A stretch of DNA of 43,565 nucleotides from Rhodospirillales bacterium. GTDB taxonomy: Bacteria > Pseudomonadota > Alphaproteobacteria > Reyranellales > Reyranellaceae. Location of the stretch: the NCBI GenBank assembly GCA_016191685.1, contig JACPVT010000054.1:1-43565 (forward strand), in the 5' to 3' direction. Shown piece by piece: positions 1 to 10,560 of the stretch. The position numbers and the translations under genes were made by a program. Every line of letters begins with the position of its first letter. Position 1 is the first letter of the stretch. Under the pieces are notes generated by a model. It was not told where the DNA came from, searched no databases, and worked only from the letters and a program-made list of their open reading frames with translations.

Positions 1-23
1 ACAAAAAAAGGCTTCAATCAACG

Positions 24-2945
24 TCGATCAGCTCGGCCGGCGCCTCGGTCATCACGCTGCAGTTCGACCTTGCGCTCCGCCTCGACATTGCCGAACAGCA
101 GGTCCAGGCGGCCATCAATGCCGCCGGCAATCTGCTGCCGGGCGATCTGCCGGCGCCGCCGATCTACGCCAAGGTCAATCCGGCGGACGCACCGGTGCTC
201 ACGCTCGCCGTCACCTCGAAGACCGAGGCGCTCACCAAGGTCCATGACTTGGTCGACACGCGGCTTGCGCAGAAGATCTCCCAGGTCGCCGGCGTCGGGC
301 TGGTCAGTCTCGAAGGCGGCCAGAAACCCGGCGTACGGATTCGCGCAAACCCCACGGCCCTGGCCGCCTACGGGCTCAACATCGACGACCTGCGCACGAC
401 GATCACCAACGCCAACGTCAACACGCCGAAGGGCAATTTCGATGGCCCGGCGCGGGCCTACACGATCAACGCCAACGACCAGATCACCGATCCCGGCATC
501 TTCCGCGATGTCATTGTCGCTTACCGCAACGGTGCCCCGGTCCGGTTGGGAGACGTCGCCACCGTCGAGGAGGGACAGGAGAACAACCGCATCGCCGCCT
601 GGGTGAACAACACGCCCGCGGTAATCGTGAACGTCCAGCGTCAGCCCGGCGCCAACGTCATCGAAGTCGTCGATCGCATCAAGGCACTGCTGCCGCAGCT
701 GCGCGACTCCCTGCCGGTCGCGCTCGATGTCGCCATCGTCACCGATCGCACGCTGACCATCCGCGCGTCGGTGCGTGACGTGCAGATCGAACTTGCCTTC
801 GCGGTGGTCCTGGTCGTTGCCGTGATCTTCGCCTTCCTCGGCGATGCGCGAGCGACGGTCATTCCGAGCCTGTCGGTGCCCCTCTCGCTGGTTGGCACGC
901 TGGCCGTGATGTATCTCGCGGGCTTCAGCCTCAACAATCTCTCGATCATGGCCCTCACGATCGCGACCGGCTTCGTCGTCGACGATGCCATTGTCATGAT
1001 CGAGAACATCGCCCGATACATCGAACGTGGAGACGATCCCAGGACGGCGGCCCTCAAGGGGTCGCGCCAGATCGCCTTTACCGTGGTGTCGCTCACGGTG
1101 TCGCTGATCGCCGTCCTCATTCCGCTGCTCTTCATGGCCGACGTCGTTGGCCGCCTGTTCAGCGAGTTTGCCGTCACCCTGGCGGTCACCATCCTGATCT
1201 CGGCCGTGGTGTCGCTCACCCTGGTGCCGATGATGTGCGCCCATCTCCTGAGCCAACGGCCGGCCGCAGCGGCCGTGCCGCCGGTCGACGAGCTCCACGC
1301 CGAGGCGCAGGCCCTTGGCGCGCGCTGGTTTGCCTGGCTGATCGATGTCTACGACCGCTGGCTGATCGTGGTGTTTCGTCACCAGTCGCTTACGCTCCTG
1401 GTCGCGGTCGGCACGGTCGCGCTGACCGTGCTGCTCTACGTCGTCGTGCCCAAGGGCTTCTTTCCGGTGCAGGACAACGGCCTGATCCAGGCCGTTACCG
1501 AAGCGCCGCAGAGCGTGTCCTTCGCGGCGATGAGCCAGCGTCAGCGCGCGCTTGCCGATGCCATTCTGGCCGATCCCGACGTCGAGAGCCTGACTTCGTT
1601 CGTCGGCGTCGACGGCACGAATCCGACCCTCAATTCGGGCCGGATGCTGATCAACCTGAAGCCGCGCAGCACGCGCGACGCGACTGCGAGCGAGATCATC
1701 AGGCGGCTGCAGCGCGAGACTGCCTCGGTGCCGGGGATCTCGCTCTACATGCAGCCGGCGCAGGATCTGACGATCGATTCGACGGTGAGCCGTACCCAGT
1801 ATCAGTTCGTGCTGGAAAGCGCCCGACCTGAAAACTTCGACATCTGGGTGCCGCGCCTGATGGAGCGGCTGCAGAAACTGCCCGAGATCGTCGACGTCAC
1901 CAGCGATCTGCAGAGCAAGGGCCTGTCGATGTTCATCAAGGTCGATCGCGATGCGGCGGCGCGCTTCGGCGTCACCACCGCCACGGTCGACAATGTCCTC
2001 TATGACGCATTTGGCCAGCGCATCGTGTCGACCGTCTATACCCAGTCGAACCAGTACCGGGTCATCTACGAAGTCGATCCCGCGATGGCCGGCTCGCTTG
2101 ACTCCCTCTCCAGCCTCTACCTGCCGGGTGCGTCAGGCGGCAAGCAGGTGCCGCTGTCGGCGATCGCCACCTTCGAGGAACGCGCCGCACCGCTCAGGCT
2201 CGATCGGTTGGGGCAGTTTCCCGCCACGACGATCTCGTTCAACCTGGCGCCGGGCGCCGCACTCGGACACGCAGTCGATGCCATCATCGCCGCGCAGCGC
2301 GAGATCGGCATGCCGAGGTCGATCACGACGCATTTCCAGGGCGCCGCGCTCGCCTTCCAGAAGTCGCTCAACAGTCAGCTCCTGCTGATCCTGGCCGCCA
2401 TCGTCACGGTCTACATCGTGCTGGGCGTGCTCTACGAAAGCTACATCCATCCGATCACGATCCTGTCGACCCTGCCGTCGGCCGGCATCGGTGCGCTGCT
2501 GGCGCTGATGCTGGCAGGCTCGGATCTCAGCGTCGTCGCCATTATCGGCATCGTGCTGCTGATCGGCATCGTGAAGAAGAACGCCATCATGATGATCGAC
2601 TTCGCCCTCGACGCCGAACGCTACCAGGGCAAGACGCCGCACGAGGCGATTCATCAGGCCTGCCTCCTGCGCTTCCGCCCGATCCTGATGACGACGGTGG
2701 CGGCGATGGTCGGCGCCCTGCCGCTCATGCTGGGCACCGGCACGGGATCCGAACTTCGCCATCCGCTCGGCCTTACCATCGTCGGCGGCCTGATCGTGAG
2801 CCAGATGCTCACGCTGTTCACGACGCCGGTGATCTACCTGGCCTTCGATCGCCTCGGCCGCCGCCTGCGCGGCCAGCCGCTCGATACGCCGCGCCATCCT
2901 CTGGTCGTTTCCGGCGTCGATGTCGCGGACGGACGCCGGCCGTGA
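24..2945 (+). CDS. mdtB: RND multidrug efflux transporter permease, MdtB-like (5' end outside window)
   Basis: Frame 3 is open from the window edge; [17 protein letters not shown]...[15 protein letters not shown]...[14 protein letters not shown]...[15 protein letters not shown] is typical of MdtB-like HAE-RND permeases. Homology begins about nt 24. Confidence 0.93.
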   Translation, partial: SISSAGASVITLQFDLALRLDIAEQQVQAAINAAGNLLPGDLPAPPIYAKVNPADAPVLTLAVTSKTEALTKVHDLVDTRLAQKISQVAGVGLVSLEGGQKPGVRIRANPTALAAYGLNIDDLRTTITNANVNTPKGNFDGPARAYTINANDQITDPGIFRDVIVAYRNGAPVRLGDVATVEEGQENNRIAAWVNNTPAVIVNVQRQPGANVIEVVDRIKALLPQLRDSLPVALDVAIVTDRTLTIRASVRDVQIELAFAVVLVVAVIFAFLGDARATVIPSLSVPLSLVGTLAVMYLAGFSLNNLSIMALTIATGFVVDDAIVMIENIARYIERGDDPRTAALKGSRQIAFTVVSLTVSLIAVLIPLLFMADVVGRLFSEFAVTLAVTILISAVVSLTLVPMMCAHLLSQRPAAAAVPPVDELHAEAQALGARWFAWLIDVYDRWLIVVFRHQSLTLLVAVGTVALTVLLYVVVPKGFFPVQDNGLIQAVTEAPQSVSFAAMSQRQRALADAILADPDVESLTSFVGVDGTNPTLNSGRMLINLKPRSTRDATASEIIRRLQRETASVPGISLYMQPAQDLTIDSTVSRTQYQFVLESARPENFDIWVPRLMERLQKLPEIVDVTSDLQSKGLSMFIKVDRDAAARFGVTTATVDNVLYDAFGQRIVSTVYTQSNQYRVIYEVDPAMAGSLDSLSSLYLPGASGGKQVPLSAIATFEERAAPLRLDRLGQFPATTISFNLAPGAALGHAVDAIIAAQREIGMPRSITTHFQGAALAFQKSLNSQLLLILAAIVTVYIVLGVLYESYIHPITILSTLPSAGIGALLALMLAGSDLSVVAIIGIVLLIGIVKKNAIMMIDFALDAERYQGKTPHEAIHQACLLRFRPILMTTVAAMVGALPLMLGTGTGSELRHPLGLTIVGGLIVSQMLTLFTTPVIYLAFDRLGRRLRGQPLDTPRHPLVVSGVDVADGRRP

Positions 2946-5900
2946 ACCTGTCGACCCTCTTTGTCGCCCGGCCCGTTGCGACGACTCTGCTCACGATCGG
3001 ACTGGCACTGGCCGGCATGGTGGCCTTCACGGGGCTGCCGGTGTCGCCGTTGCCCAAGGTCGATTTTCCCACCATCCAGGTTACCGCCAATCTGCCGGGC
3101 GCCTCGCCCGAGACGGTGGCCACCAGCGTGACGACGCCGCTCGAGCGGCGGCTGGGCGCGATCGCGGGCGTGAGCGAGATCACCTCCTCGAGCACGGTCG
3201 GCAACTCGCGCATTACCCTGCAGTTCGACCTCTCGCGCAGCATCGACGGTGCGGCGCGGGACGTGCAGGCCGCCATCAACGCCGCCCGCGCCGATATGCC
3301 GAGCGACCTGCGCAGCAATCCGCAGTATCGCAAGCTCAATCCCGCCGATGCGCCGGTGCTGGTCATCGCGCTCACGTCCAACACGATCGGCCAGGGCCGG
3401 CTCTTCGACGCCGCATCCAACATCCTGCAGCAGAAGCTGTCGCAGGTTTCGGGCGTCGGGCAGGTGACGCTGGGCGGCAGTTCGCTGCCGGCGGTGCGTG
3501 TCGAAATCAATCCCAGCGCGCTCACCAAGTACCGCATCGGGCTCGAGAGCGTGCGCGCAGCCCTTGCCGCCGCCAATGCAAACGCCCCCAAGGGCGCCCT
3601 GGAGGTCGGCGGGCGGCGCTATCAGATCTACGCCAACGACCAGGCCAGGATCGCCGACGAGTACCGTTCGTTGATCATCGGCTGGCGCAACGGTTCGCCG
3701 GTGCGGCTGTCGGACGTCGCCGAGGTCATCGATTCGACGGAAAACATCCGCAACGAAGGGCAGGCCAACGGCAAGCGCTCCGTGCTGGTCATCATCTACA
3801 AGCAGCCCAACGCCAACATCATCGAGACCGTCGACGAGATAAAGGAACTGCTGCCCGAACTCCAGGCGTCGATGCCCAACGACGTCGACCTCACGGTCGT
3901 GAGCGACCGCACGACCACGATCCGGGCCTCGCTCCGGGAGGTCGAGCACGCACTGATCGCCAGTGTGATCCTGGTCGTGCTGGTGACCTTCGCCTTCCTG
4001 CGCTCGGCCCGCGCCGGCTTCGTGGCGGCCGTCGTGGTGCCGGTGTCGCTGATCGGCACCTTCGGCGCCATGTACCTGTTTGGCTACAGCCTGAACAACC
4101 TGTCGCTGATGGCCATGGCCATCGCCGCGGGTTTCGTCGTCGACGATGCCATCATCGTGCTCGAGAACATCTCGCGCCACGTCGAGGCGGGCATGTCGCG
4201 GGTCGACGCGGCACTGCAGGGCGCACGCGAGGTCGGCTTCACCGTCGTGTCGATGAGCCTGTCGCTGATCGCGGTGTTCATCCCCATCCTTCTGATGAGC
4301 GGCATCGTGGGGCGCCTGTTCCGCGAGTTTGCGGTCACGCTCTCGATAGCGATCCTCATTTCGATGGTGGTGTCGCTGACGACGACGCCCATGATGTGCG
4401 CCTATGTGTTGCGCCCGCACGACGGCCGCAAGGAGGGGCTGTTTTTCCGGGCGAGCGAACGCGCCTTCGGCGCCCTGCAGTCGCTCTATGGGCGCAGCCT
4501 CGGGGTCGTCCTGCGCCATCCGCTGCTGACGATGCTGGTTTTCCTCGCCACCGTGCTGCTCAACGTTCACCTCTACGTCACCATCCCCAAGGGCTTCTTT
4601 CCGCAGCAGGACACCGGCCGCATCGTCGGTGGCATCCGCGCCGACCAGAGCATCTCGTTCCAGGCGATGCGCCGGAAGTTCCGCCAGTTCATGGAGATCA
4701 TCCGCGCCGATCCGGCGGTCCAGAGCGTCGCGGGTTTCACCGGCGGCTTCCAGACCAACTCCGGTTTCGTCTTCGCCACGCTGAAGCCTCTCGATGAACG
4801 CAAGGAATCGGCCGACCAGGTGATCGCCCGCCTGCGCCCGCGTCTCGCCCAGGTGCCCGGCGCCGTGCTCTTCCTGCAGTCCGTACAGGACATCCGGGTC
4901 GGCGGTCGCCAGGCCAACGCGCAGTACCAGTTTACCCTGCAGGCGGATTCCCTGCCCGACCTTTACACATGGGGCCCCAAACTGACCGAGGCGCTGAAGG
5001 CGGATCAGTCGGTCATCACAGACGTCGATTCCGACCAGCAGCAGCGCGGCCTGCAGGTCAATCTCACCATCGACCGTGATGCCGCGAGCCGGCTTGGCGT
5101 GTCGACCCGCAGCATCTCGGCCACGCTTTACGACGCCTTTGGCCAACGCCAGGTCTCGACCATCTACAACCCGCTCAACCAGTATCATGTCGTGATGGAG
5201 GTCTCGCCCGAGTACTGGGCAAGTCCGGAAGGGCTGAAGGACATCTATGTCAGCACCTCGGGCGGCGCGATCAGCGGCGCCCAGGCCACTGGCGCGATCG
5301 TTTCGGCGGCGCCACTCCAGCCCGGTGCGGTCGACCTCGCGCAAGCGGTCCGCAACCAGCGCACCAATCAGATCGCCGTCAGCGGCCGTGGCTCGGCGTC
5401 GACCGGAGCGGCCGTCAGCACCACGCCTGAAACGATGGTGCCGCTTTCCTCGGTCACCCGCTACGAGTTCGGCACCACGCCGATCGCCGTCAATCACCAG
5501 GGCCTGTTCGTCGCCAGCACGATCTCGTTCAACCTGGCGCCGGACAAGACACTGAGCGACGCCATCGCCTATGTGAACGGCGTGATGCGCGAGATCGGCG
5601 TGCCAGCGACCATCCACGGCTCGTTCCAGGGCACGGCACGAGCCTTCCAGCAGTCGGCGTCCAACCAGCTTCTGCTCGTGCTCGCGGCGCTCGCCGCCGT
5701 CTATATCGTGCTCGGCATCCTCTATGAGAGCTACATCCACCCCCTCACCATCCTGTCGACCCTGCCGTCGGCCGGCATCGGCGCGTTGTTGGCGCTCAGG
5801 TTCGCCGGGGTGGAATTCAGCATCATCGCCATGATCGGCGTGCTGCTGCTGATCGGCATCGTCAAGAAGAACGCCATCATGATGATCGACGTGGCACTGG

Positions 5901-6214
5901 AGCGCGAGCGCAACGAAGGGCTCGACCCGCGCGTGGCCATCTACGAGGCCTGCCTGCTGCGTTTCCGGCCGATCCTGATGACGACCATGGCCGCCATCCT
6001 GGGGGCATTGCCGCTGGCATTGGGCTTTGGCGAGGGTGCCGAATTGCGCCGGCCGCTCGGCATCTCGATCATCGGCGGCCTGATCGTCAGCCAGATCCTG
6101 ACTCTCTATACGACCCCGGTGATCTACCTCTACCTCGACCGCTTCCGCCGCCGCGACCGCGACCGCCCCAGCCGCATTGCCCGCGTCATGGGCGCCGCCG
6201 GAGCGCCGGCATGA
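2942..6214 (+). CDS. mdtC: RND multidrug efflux transporter permease, MdtC-like
   Basis: GTG start overlaps the mdtB stop (GTGA). [25 protein letters not shown]...[36 protein letters not shown]...[15 protein letters not shown]. Confidence 0.93.
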   Translation: MNLSTLFVARPVATTLLTIGLALAGMVAFTGLPVSPLPKVDFPTIQVTANLPGASPETVATSVTTPLERRLGAIAGVSEITSSSTVGNSRITLQFDLSRSIDGAARDVQAAINAARADMPSDLRSNPQYRKLNPADAPVLVIALTSNTIGQGRLFDAASNILQQKLSQVSGVGQVTLGGSSLPAVRVEINPSALTKYRIGLESVRAALAAANANAPKGALEVGGRRYQIYANDQARIADEYRSLIIGWRNGSPVRLSDVAEVIDSTENIRNEGQANGKRSVLVIIYKQPNANIIETVDEIKELLPELQASMPNDVDLTVVSDRTTTIRASLREVEHALIASVILVVLVTFAFLRSARAGFVAAVVVPVSLIGTFGAMYLFGYSLNNLSLMAMAIAAGFVVDDAIIVLENISRHVEAGMSRVDAALQGAREVGFTVVSMSLSLIAVFIPILLMSGIVGRLFREFAVTLSIAILISMVVSLTTTPMMCAYVLRPHDGRKEGLFFRASERAFGALQSLYGRSLGVVLRHPLLTMLVFLATVLLNVHLYVTIPKGFFPQQDTGRIVGGIRADQSISFQAMRRKFRQFMEIIRADPAVQSVAGFTGGFQTNSGFVFATLKPLDERKESADQVIARLRPRLAQVPGAVLFLQSVQDIRVGGRQANAQYQFTLQADSLPDLYTWGPKLTEALKADQSVITDVDSDQQQRGLQVNLTIDRDAASRLGVSTRSISATLYDAFGQRQVSTIYNPLNQYHVVMEVSPEYWASPEGLKDIYVSTSGGAISGAQATGAIVSAAPLQPGAVDLAQAVRNQRTNQIAVSGRGSASTGAAVSTTPETMVPLSSVTRYEFGTTPIAVNHQGLFVASTISFNLAPDKTLSDAIAYVNGVMREIGVPATIHGSFQGTARAFQQSASNQLLLVLAALAAVYIVLGILYESYIHPLTILSTLPSAGIGALLALRFAGVEFSIIAMIGVLLLIGIVKKNAIMMIDVALERERNEGLDPRVAIYEACLLRFRPILMTTMAAILGALPLALGFGEGAELRRPLGISIIGGLIVSQILTLYTTPVIYLYLDRFRRRDRDRPSRIARVMGAAGAPA

Positions 6215-7692
6215 GGCGGATCGCGGCTTTGCTTTGTCTCCTGTCCGTGGCGGGTTGTCTGGTCGGGCCTGATTACCAACGGCCGCCGCCTGCCACGGCG
6301 CCGACGGCCGAATTCAAGGAAGGCGGGATCGATTTCCGTCCGGCCGTGCCTCGGGACGCGGTCGATCGCGGTCCGTGGTGGCAGATCTACGGCGATCCGT
6401 CGCTCGACCGGCTGGCGGCCCAGGTCGACATCTCCAACCAGACGCTGAAGGCCTCCGAAGCGGCCTATCGCCAGGCGCGCGCGCTCGTCCGCCAGGACCA
6501 GTCGGGCCTCTATCCGACGATCACCGCCGATGCCAGCGCCCAGCAGACCGGCTCGGGCAACCAACGCGGCAGCGGCACGACCACCACCATCATCACGACC
6601 AACCAGAGCGGCAATGTCACCAGCTCCACGAGCCAATACTCCGGCGGCGGCGTGCTCACCTGGGAGATCAATGTCTGGGGCAGCATCCGTCGCACCATCG
6701 AAAGCGATTCGGCGGCGGCCCAGGCCAGCGCCGGCGATCTCGCCGCGGCGCGTCTGTCGGCGCAGGCCGATGTCGCGATCAACTATTTCTCGGTGCGCGT
6801 CTCCGACCAGCGCACCCGGCTCTACCAGGAGACGGTCGCGGCATATGGGCGGTCCCTGCAGATCGTGCAGAACCAGGTCGATGCCGGGATCGCCTCGCGC
6901 GTCGATCTGACCCAGGCGCAGACCCTCTACCAGCAGGCGCGATCGCTTCTGGTGGCCGAGGGCATTACGCGGGCGCAATTCGAGCACGCGATCGCGGTGC
7001 TGATCGGCAAGACACCCGCCGAGTTCAGCCTCGAGCCCGGGCAGCCGCCACGGGAGGTGCCGACGGTCGATGCCGGTGTCCCGTCGGCGCTGCTGGAGAG
7101 ACGGCCCGATATCGCCTCCGCCGAGCGGTTGATGGCCTCGGCCAATGCCAGGATCGGTGTGGCACAGGCGGCCTACTATCCGAGCATCTCGCTGGGCGGC
7201 GCCATCACGTTCCTGAGCGGCGGATTGGGCACGTTGTTTCAGCTCGGGTCGTCGGTGTGGTCGCTCGGGCCGCAGCTTGCCGCCACGTTGATCGACGGCG
7301 GCGCGCGCGCCGCCCAGGTCGAGGGCGCGCGGGCCAACTACGACGCCACCGTGGCGACCTACCGCCAGACCATTCTGACCGCCTTCCAGCAGGTCGAGGA
7401 CGCCCTCGTCCAGCAACGGCTTCTTGTGCAGCAGGAGCAGATCCAGCGCGCCGCGGTCGCCGCCGCGCGCGAGGCCGAGCGGCTGTCGCTCAACCAGTAC
7501 CGGATCGGCACCATCCCCTATACGACCGTGGTGCAGACCCAGACATCGGCGCTCTCGGCCGAGCAGACCCTGCTCAACATTCGGCTGAGCCGCCTGGTCG
7601 CCAGCGCCAACCTCGTGAAGGCGCTGGGCGGTGGCTGGCGCGAAGCCGATCTGCCACCACCGACACCGATCGGCGGCCTTACCAAGCGCTGA
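6211..7692 (+). CDS. Outer-membrane efflux lipoprotein, NodT family (RND partner)
   Basis: ATGA overlap with the mdtC stop; lipobox LSVAGC; GPDYQRP N-terminus; WWQIYGDPSLDRL; ERRPDIASAERLMASANARIGVAQAAYYPSISL motif of NodT-type OMFs. Confidence 0.92.
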   Translation: MRRIAALLCLLSVAGCLVGPDYQRPPPATAPTAEFKEGGIDFRPAVPRDAVDRGPWWQIYGDPSLDRLAAQVDISNQTLKASEAAYRQARALVRQDQSGLYPTITADASAQQTGSGNQRGSGTTTTIITTNQSGNVTSSTSQYSGGGVLTWEINVWGSIRRTIESDSAAAQASAGDLAAARLSAQADVAINYFSVRVSDQRTRLYQETVAAYGRSLQIVQNQVDAGIASRVDLTQAQTLYQQARSLLVAEGITRAQFEHAIAVLIGKTPAEFSLEPGQPPREVPTVDAGVPSALLERRPDIASAERLMASANARIGVAQAAYYPSISLGGAITFLSGGLGTLFQLGSSVWSLGPQLAATLIDGGARAAQVEGARANYDATVATYRQTILTAFQQVEDALVQQRLLVQQEQIQRAAVAAAREAERLSLNQYRIGTIPYTTVVQTQTSALSAEQTLLNIRLSRLVASANLVKALGGGWREADLPPPTPIGGLTKR

Positions 7693-7727
7693 GGCGATTC
7701 CCTTCCAAATCGCCGTATACTCGCGTC

Positions 7728-8810
7728 ATGGCGGAACCCGCGATCCGCAAGATCATCCATGTCGACATGGATGCCTTCTATGCGTCCGTGGAGCAGCGCG
7801 ACGATCCCGCTCTGCGTGGCCGGCCCGTGGCGGTGGGCGGGCGCGAGCGCGGCGTGGTGATGGCGGCGAGCTACGAGGCGCGTGCGTTCGGCGTGCGTTC
7901 GGCCATGCCCTCGGCGACGGCCAAGCGGGCGTGCGCCGAACTGGTGTTCGTGAAACCGCGCTTCGATGTCTACAAGGAAGTGTCGCGCCAGATCCGGGCC
8001 ATCTTCCTCGACTACACGCCGCTCGTCGAACCGCTGTCGCTCGACGAGGCCTATCTCGACGTCACGACCAACCTCAAGGGCATGCCGCTGGCCTCGGAAA
8101 TCGCCCGGGAGATCCGCGCCAGGATCCTGGAAACGACAGGCCTCACCGCCTCGGCCGGCATCTCCTACAACAAGTTCCTGGCCAAGCTGGCGTCGGACTA
8201 CCGCAAGCCCAACGGGCAGTACGTCATTCCGCCGGAGAAAGGCCCGGCCTTCGTCGAAAGCCTGGCGGTGGGGAAATTCCACGGCGTCGGTCCCGCGACC
8301 GAGGCCAAGATGAAGCGGCTCGGCATCCACACCGGTGCCGACCTCAAGGCCCAGACGCTGGAGTTCCTGCAGGAATATTTCGGCAAGTCGGGCGCCTACT
8401 ACCACGCCATCGCCCGCGGTCAGGACGGGCGACAGGTGGTGCCCAACCGGCCGCGCAAGTCGGTTGGTTCGGAGACGACCTTCATGCAGGATCTCGACCG
8501 TCCGGCGGAGATCGAGGCCGGCGTCGCCTCGGTCCTCGAGGATGTCTGGAGCTACTGCGAGAAGAACGGCATTGCCGGTCGGACGGTGACGGTGAAGGTC
8601 AAGTACGCCGATTTCCAGATCGTGACGCGCAGCCGCACCCTGCTCGAACCGCCCGCCGACAAGGCCGCCCTGGAGCGTGTCAGCGTCGAGCTGGTGCGTT
8701 CGATCTTCCCGCTCGAAAAGAAGGTGCGACTGCTCGGCGTGTCGTTGCACAACCTCTACCCGCGGGACGAGGCCACGCCGCCGCCGCAACTCACGCTGGG
8801 CCTGGCCTGA
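7728..8810 (+). CDS. dinB: DNA polymerase IV (Y-family)
   Basis: IIHVDMDAFYASVEQRDDPALRGRPVAVGG, PLSLDEAYLDVT, ASAGISYNKFLAKLASDYRKPNG. Confidence 0.96.
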   Translation: MAEPAIRKIIHVDMDAFYASVEQRDDPALRGRPVAVGGRERGVVMAASYEARAFGVRSAMPSATAKRACAELVFVKPRFDVYKEVSRQIRAIFLDYTPLVEPLSLDEAYLDVTTNLKGMPLASEIAREIRARILETTGLTASAGISYNKFLAKLASDYRKPNGQYVIPPEKGPAFVESLAVGKFHGVGPATEAKMKRLGIHTGADLKAQTLEFLQEYFGKSGAYYHAIARGQDGRQVVPNRPRKSVGSETTFMQDLDRPAEIEAGVASVLEDVWSYCEKNGIAGRTVTVKVKYADFQIVTRSRTLLEPPADKAALERVSVELVRSIFPLEKKVRLLGVSLHNLYPRDEATPPPQLTLGLA

Positions 8811-8955
8811 ACGTCGGAAGCCGAGTGCAGTCATTGCCAGCACTTGCTCACGCAGTTGCAATGAGCAGGTTCAACAGGTTTGTGCTATGGATTCTGCCAA
8901 GCTGACGCTTAATCCGCGTCGGCCTTTTCTTTGGCCATGCCCCGCCCGGCGTGAG

Positions 8956-8991
8956 GAGGTTTTCCGACACGGGGTGTCGGCAAAAAGCCTC
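8956..8991. other. Imperfect hairpin in the dinB/secB intergenic region
   Basis: GAGG-TTTT-CCGACAC-GGG-GTGTCGG-C-AAAA-AG-CCTC; perfect 7-bp core stem plus paired AT and GAGG/CCTC extensions. No canonical terminal T-tract on either strand. Confidence 0.6.
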
Positions 8992-9065
8992 GGCCGCGAT
9001 GTCAAAGGTGGGCGCCGCTCAGGACAACGGCTCTCCGGCGTGCGGAGAGCTGCAGCCATCCCGCT

Positions 9066-9578
9066 CTAGGCGTGCCCGACCGGGCCGTCGGCGACGCCCG
9101 GCATCCGGCCGCCGTTGGCTTCGAGCTGCTGGCGGTAGAGGGCCACGAAATCGACCGGGGCGATGTTGAGTGGCGGGAAGCCCGCCTCGCGCGTGGCATT
9201 GGCCACGACGGCGCGGGCGAACGGGAACAGCAGGCGCGGCGTCTCGATGAACAGCAGCGGCCCGTAGGCCTCCTGCGGCAGCTCGCCCAGCGACACGGTG
9301 CCGGCATAGACCAGCTCGAGCATGAACAGCGGTTCCTTCTCGGGCGTCTGGGCGCTGGCCTCGATCGTCAGTGCGACCTCGAAGGTCTTGGCGTCGAACT
9401 GGCGGTTGGTCACCTGGACGTTGAGCGTGAGCTGCGGCTGGGTCTGCTCGATTAGGCTCTGCGGCGCGCGCGGGTTCTCGAAGCTGAAATCCTTGATGTA
9501 CTGGCCGTGCATGGTGAGCGGTGCTGCGGCCTGGGGCTGGTCGGCGGCAGGCTTGGCGGGCGGGGGCGTGGTCGTCAT
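9066..9578 (-). CDS. secB: Protein-export chaperone SecB
   Basis: MHGQYIKDFSFENPRAPQSL...LELVYAGTVSL...LLFIETPRLLFPFARAVVANATREAGFPPLNIAPVDFVALY. Confidence 0.96.
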   Translation of the reverse strand: MTTTPPPAKPAADQPQAAAPLTMHGQYIKDFSFENPRAPQSLIEQTQPQLTLNVQVTNRQFDAKTFEVALTIEASAQTPEKEPLFMLELVYAGTVSLGELPQEAYGPLLFIETPRLLFPFARAVVANATREAGFPPLNIAPVDFVALYRQQLEANGGRMPGVADGPVGHA

Positions 9579-9738
9579 GGCGCACTTTCACTCGGTTGGG
9601 CACGGGGGTCGGCGGCGCGGGCGGTACCATGCAGGGCTGCACTGCACAAGGCGCGGGCAGGAGCGCCCGCGGGGCAATTGCCAAGGGACCCGCCGTTGGC
9701 GATGATAAACCCTTCTAATTGCGGGATTTGGCACAACT

Positions 9739-10557
9739 ATGGATCGGTCTTCTCTGCGGCCTCTCGTGGGCGTTTCCGCCTGCCTCAAGGAAAACGGGCG
9801 GGGCGGCTGGCATCACACGGTGGGCGAGAAATACGTCCAGGCGGCGGTCCGCGCCGTCGGCGCCCTGCCGATTCTGATCCCGGCGATCGGGCCCGAGTTC
9901 GATGGCGAGCCGGGCTTCATCGCCGCCCTCGATCGCCTGCTCGACGGGCTCGACGGCGTGCTGCTGACCGGCAGCCCGTCCAATGTCGAGCCGCACCACT
10001 ATGGCAAGCAGAGCCGCGAGGGCACGCTGCACGATCCGGCGCGCGACGCCACGACCCTGCCGCTGATCCGGCACACGATCGAGCGCGGCGTGCCGCTGTT
10101 CGCGATCTGCCGCGGCCTGCAGGAGGTGAACGTGGCGCTGGGCGGCTCGCTGCACCAGCACGTGCACGAGGTCGAAGGCCGGCGCGACCATCGCTCGCCC
10201 AAGTCGCCCGACATGGACGTGAACTACGCGCCGACGCACGACATCGACGTCGTCGAGGGCGGCATGCTGCACCGCCTGCTGGGCGAGCGCCGCGTCAGGG
10301 TGAACTCGCTGCACGCGCAAGGCGTCGATGTGCTGGCGCCGCGCGCCAGGCTCGAGGCCGTCTGCTGCGAGGACGGCCAGGTCGAGGCGCTGAGCATACC
10401 CGATGCGCCGGGCTTCGCGCTCGCGCTGCAATGGCACCCCGAATACAAGGCGCTCGAAAATCCGGTCTCGATGAAGGTGTTCGCAGCCTTTGCCGCCGCC
10501 TGCCGCGCCCGTGCCGCCGCCCGGATGGGTGTCCCGTTGCGCGCCGCCGCCGAGTAG
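9739..10557 (+). CDS. Gamma-glutamyl-gamma-aminobutyrate hydrolase-like class I amidotransferase (peptidase C26, PuuD-like)
   Basis: VLLTGSPSNVEPHHY, FAICRGLQEVNVALGGSLHQ (nucleophile elbow), VNSLHAQGVDVLAPRARLEA, ALQWHPEYKA. Confidence 0.88.
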   Translation: MDRSSLRPLVGVSACLKENGRGGWHHTVGEKYVQAAVRAVGALPILIPAIGPEFDGEPGFIAALDRLLDGLDGVLLTGSPSNVEPHHYGKQSREGTLHDPARDATTLPLIRHTIERGVPLFAICRGLQEVNVALGGSLHQHVHEVEGRRDHRSPKSPDMDVNYAPTHDIDVVEGGMLHRLLGERRVRVNSLHAQGVDVLAPRARLEAVCCEDGQVEALSIPDAPGFALALQWHPEYKALENPVSMKVFAAFAAACRARAAARMGVPLRAAAE

Positions 10558-10560
10558 CCG

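Noticed and set aside
18-1382. 454-aa minus-strand ORF
   Set aside because: Antisense to the mdtB-like gene with low-complexity composition; codon-bias artefact.
2920-4797. 625-aa plus-strand ORF overlapping mdtC
   Set aside because: Out-of-frame shadow with RRGRRR-type composition; the mdtC frame has strong family motifs.
2834-5740. 968-aa minus-strand ORF
   Set aside because: Exact antisense of the mdtC-like gene; Arg/Asp/His-rich non-protein-like composition typical of GC-rich antisense frames.
2942-6214. Recent gene duplication between the two RND permeases
   Set aside because: MdtB/MdtC pairs are an ancient, well-known arrangement; divergence is large and not noteworthy.
8887-9069. 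60-aa ORF MDSAKLTLNPRRPFLWPCPARREEVF... in the dinB-secB gap
   Set aside because: No convincing RBS, Arg-rich, spans the hairpin and runs into the secB 3' end; insufficient support as a gene.
9653-9670. GCGGGC-AGGAGC-GCCCGC hairpin upstream of the PuuD-like gene
   Set aside because: Short GC-only stem, expected by chance at this base composition; no T-tract.
9720-9745. TTGGCACAACTATGG resembling a sigma54 -24/-12 element
   Set aside because: The -24-like TGGCAC lacks the required TTGC -12 element at correct spacing.
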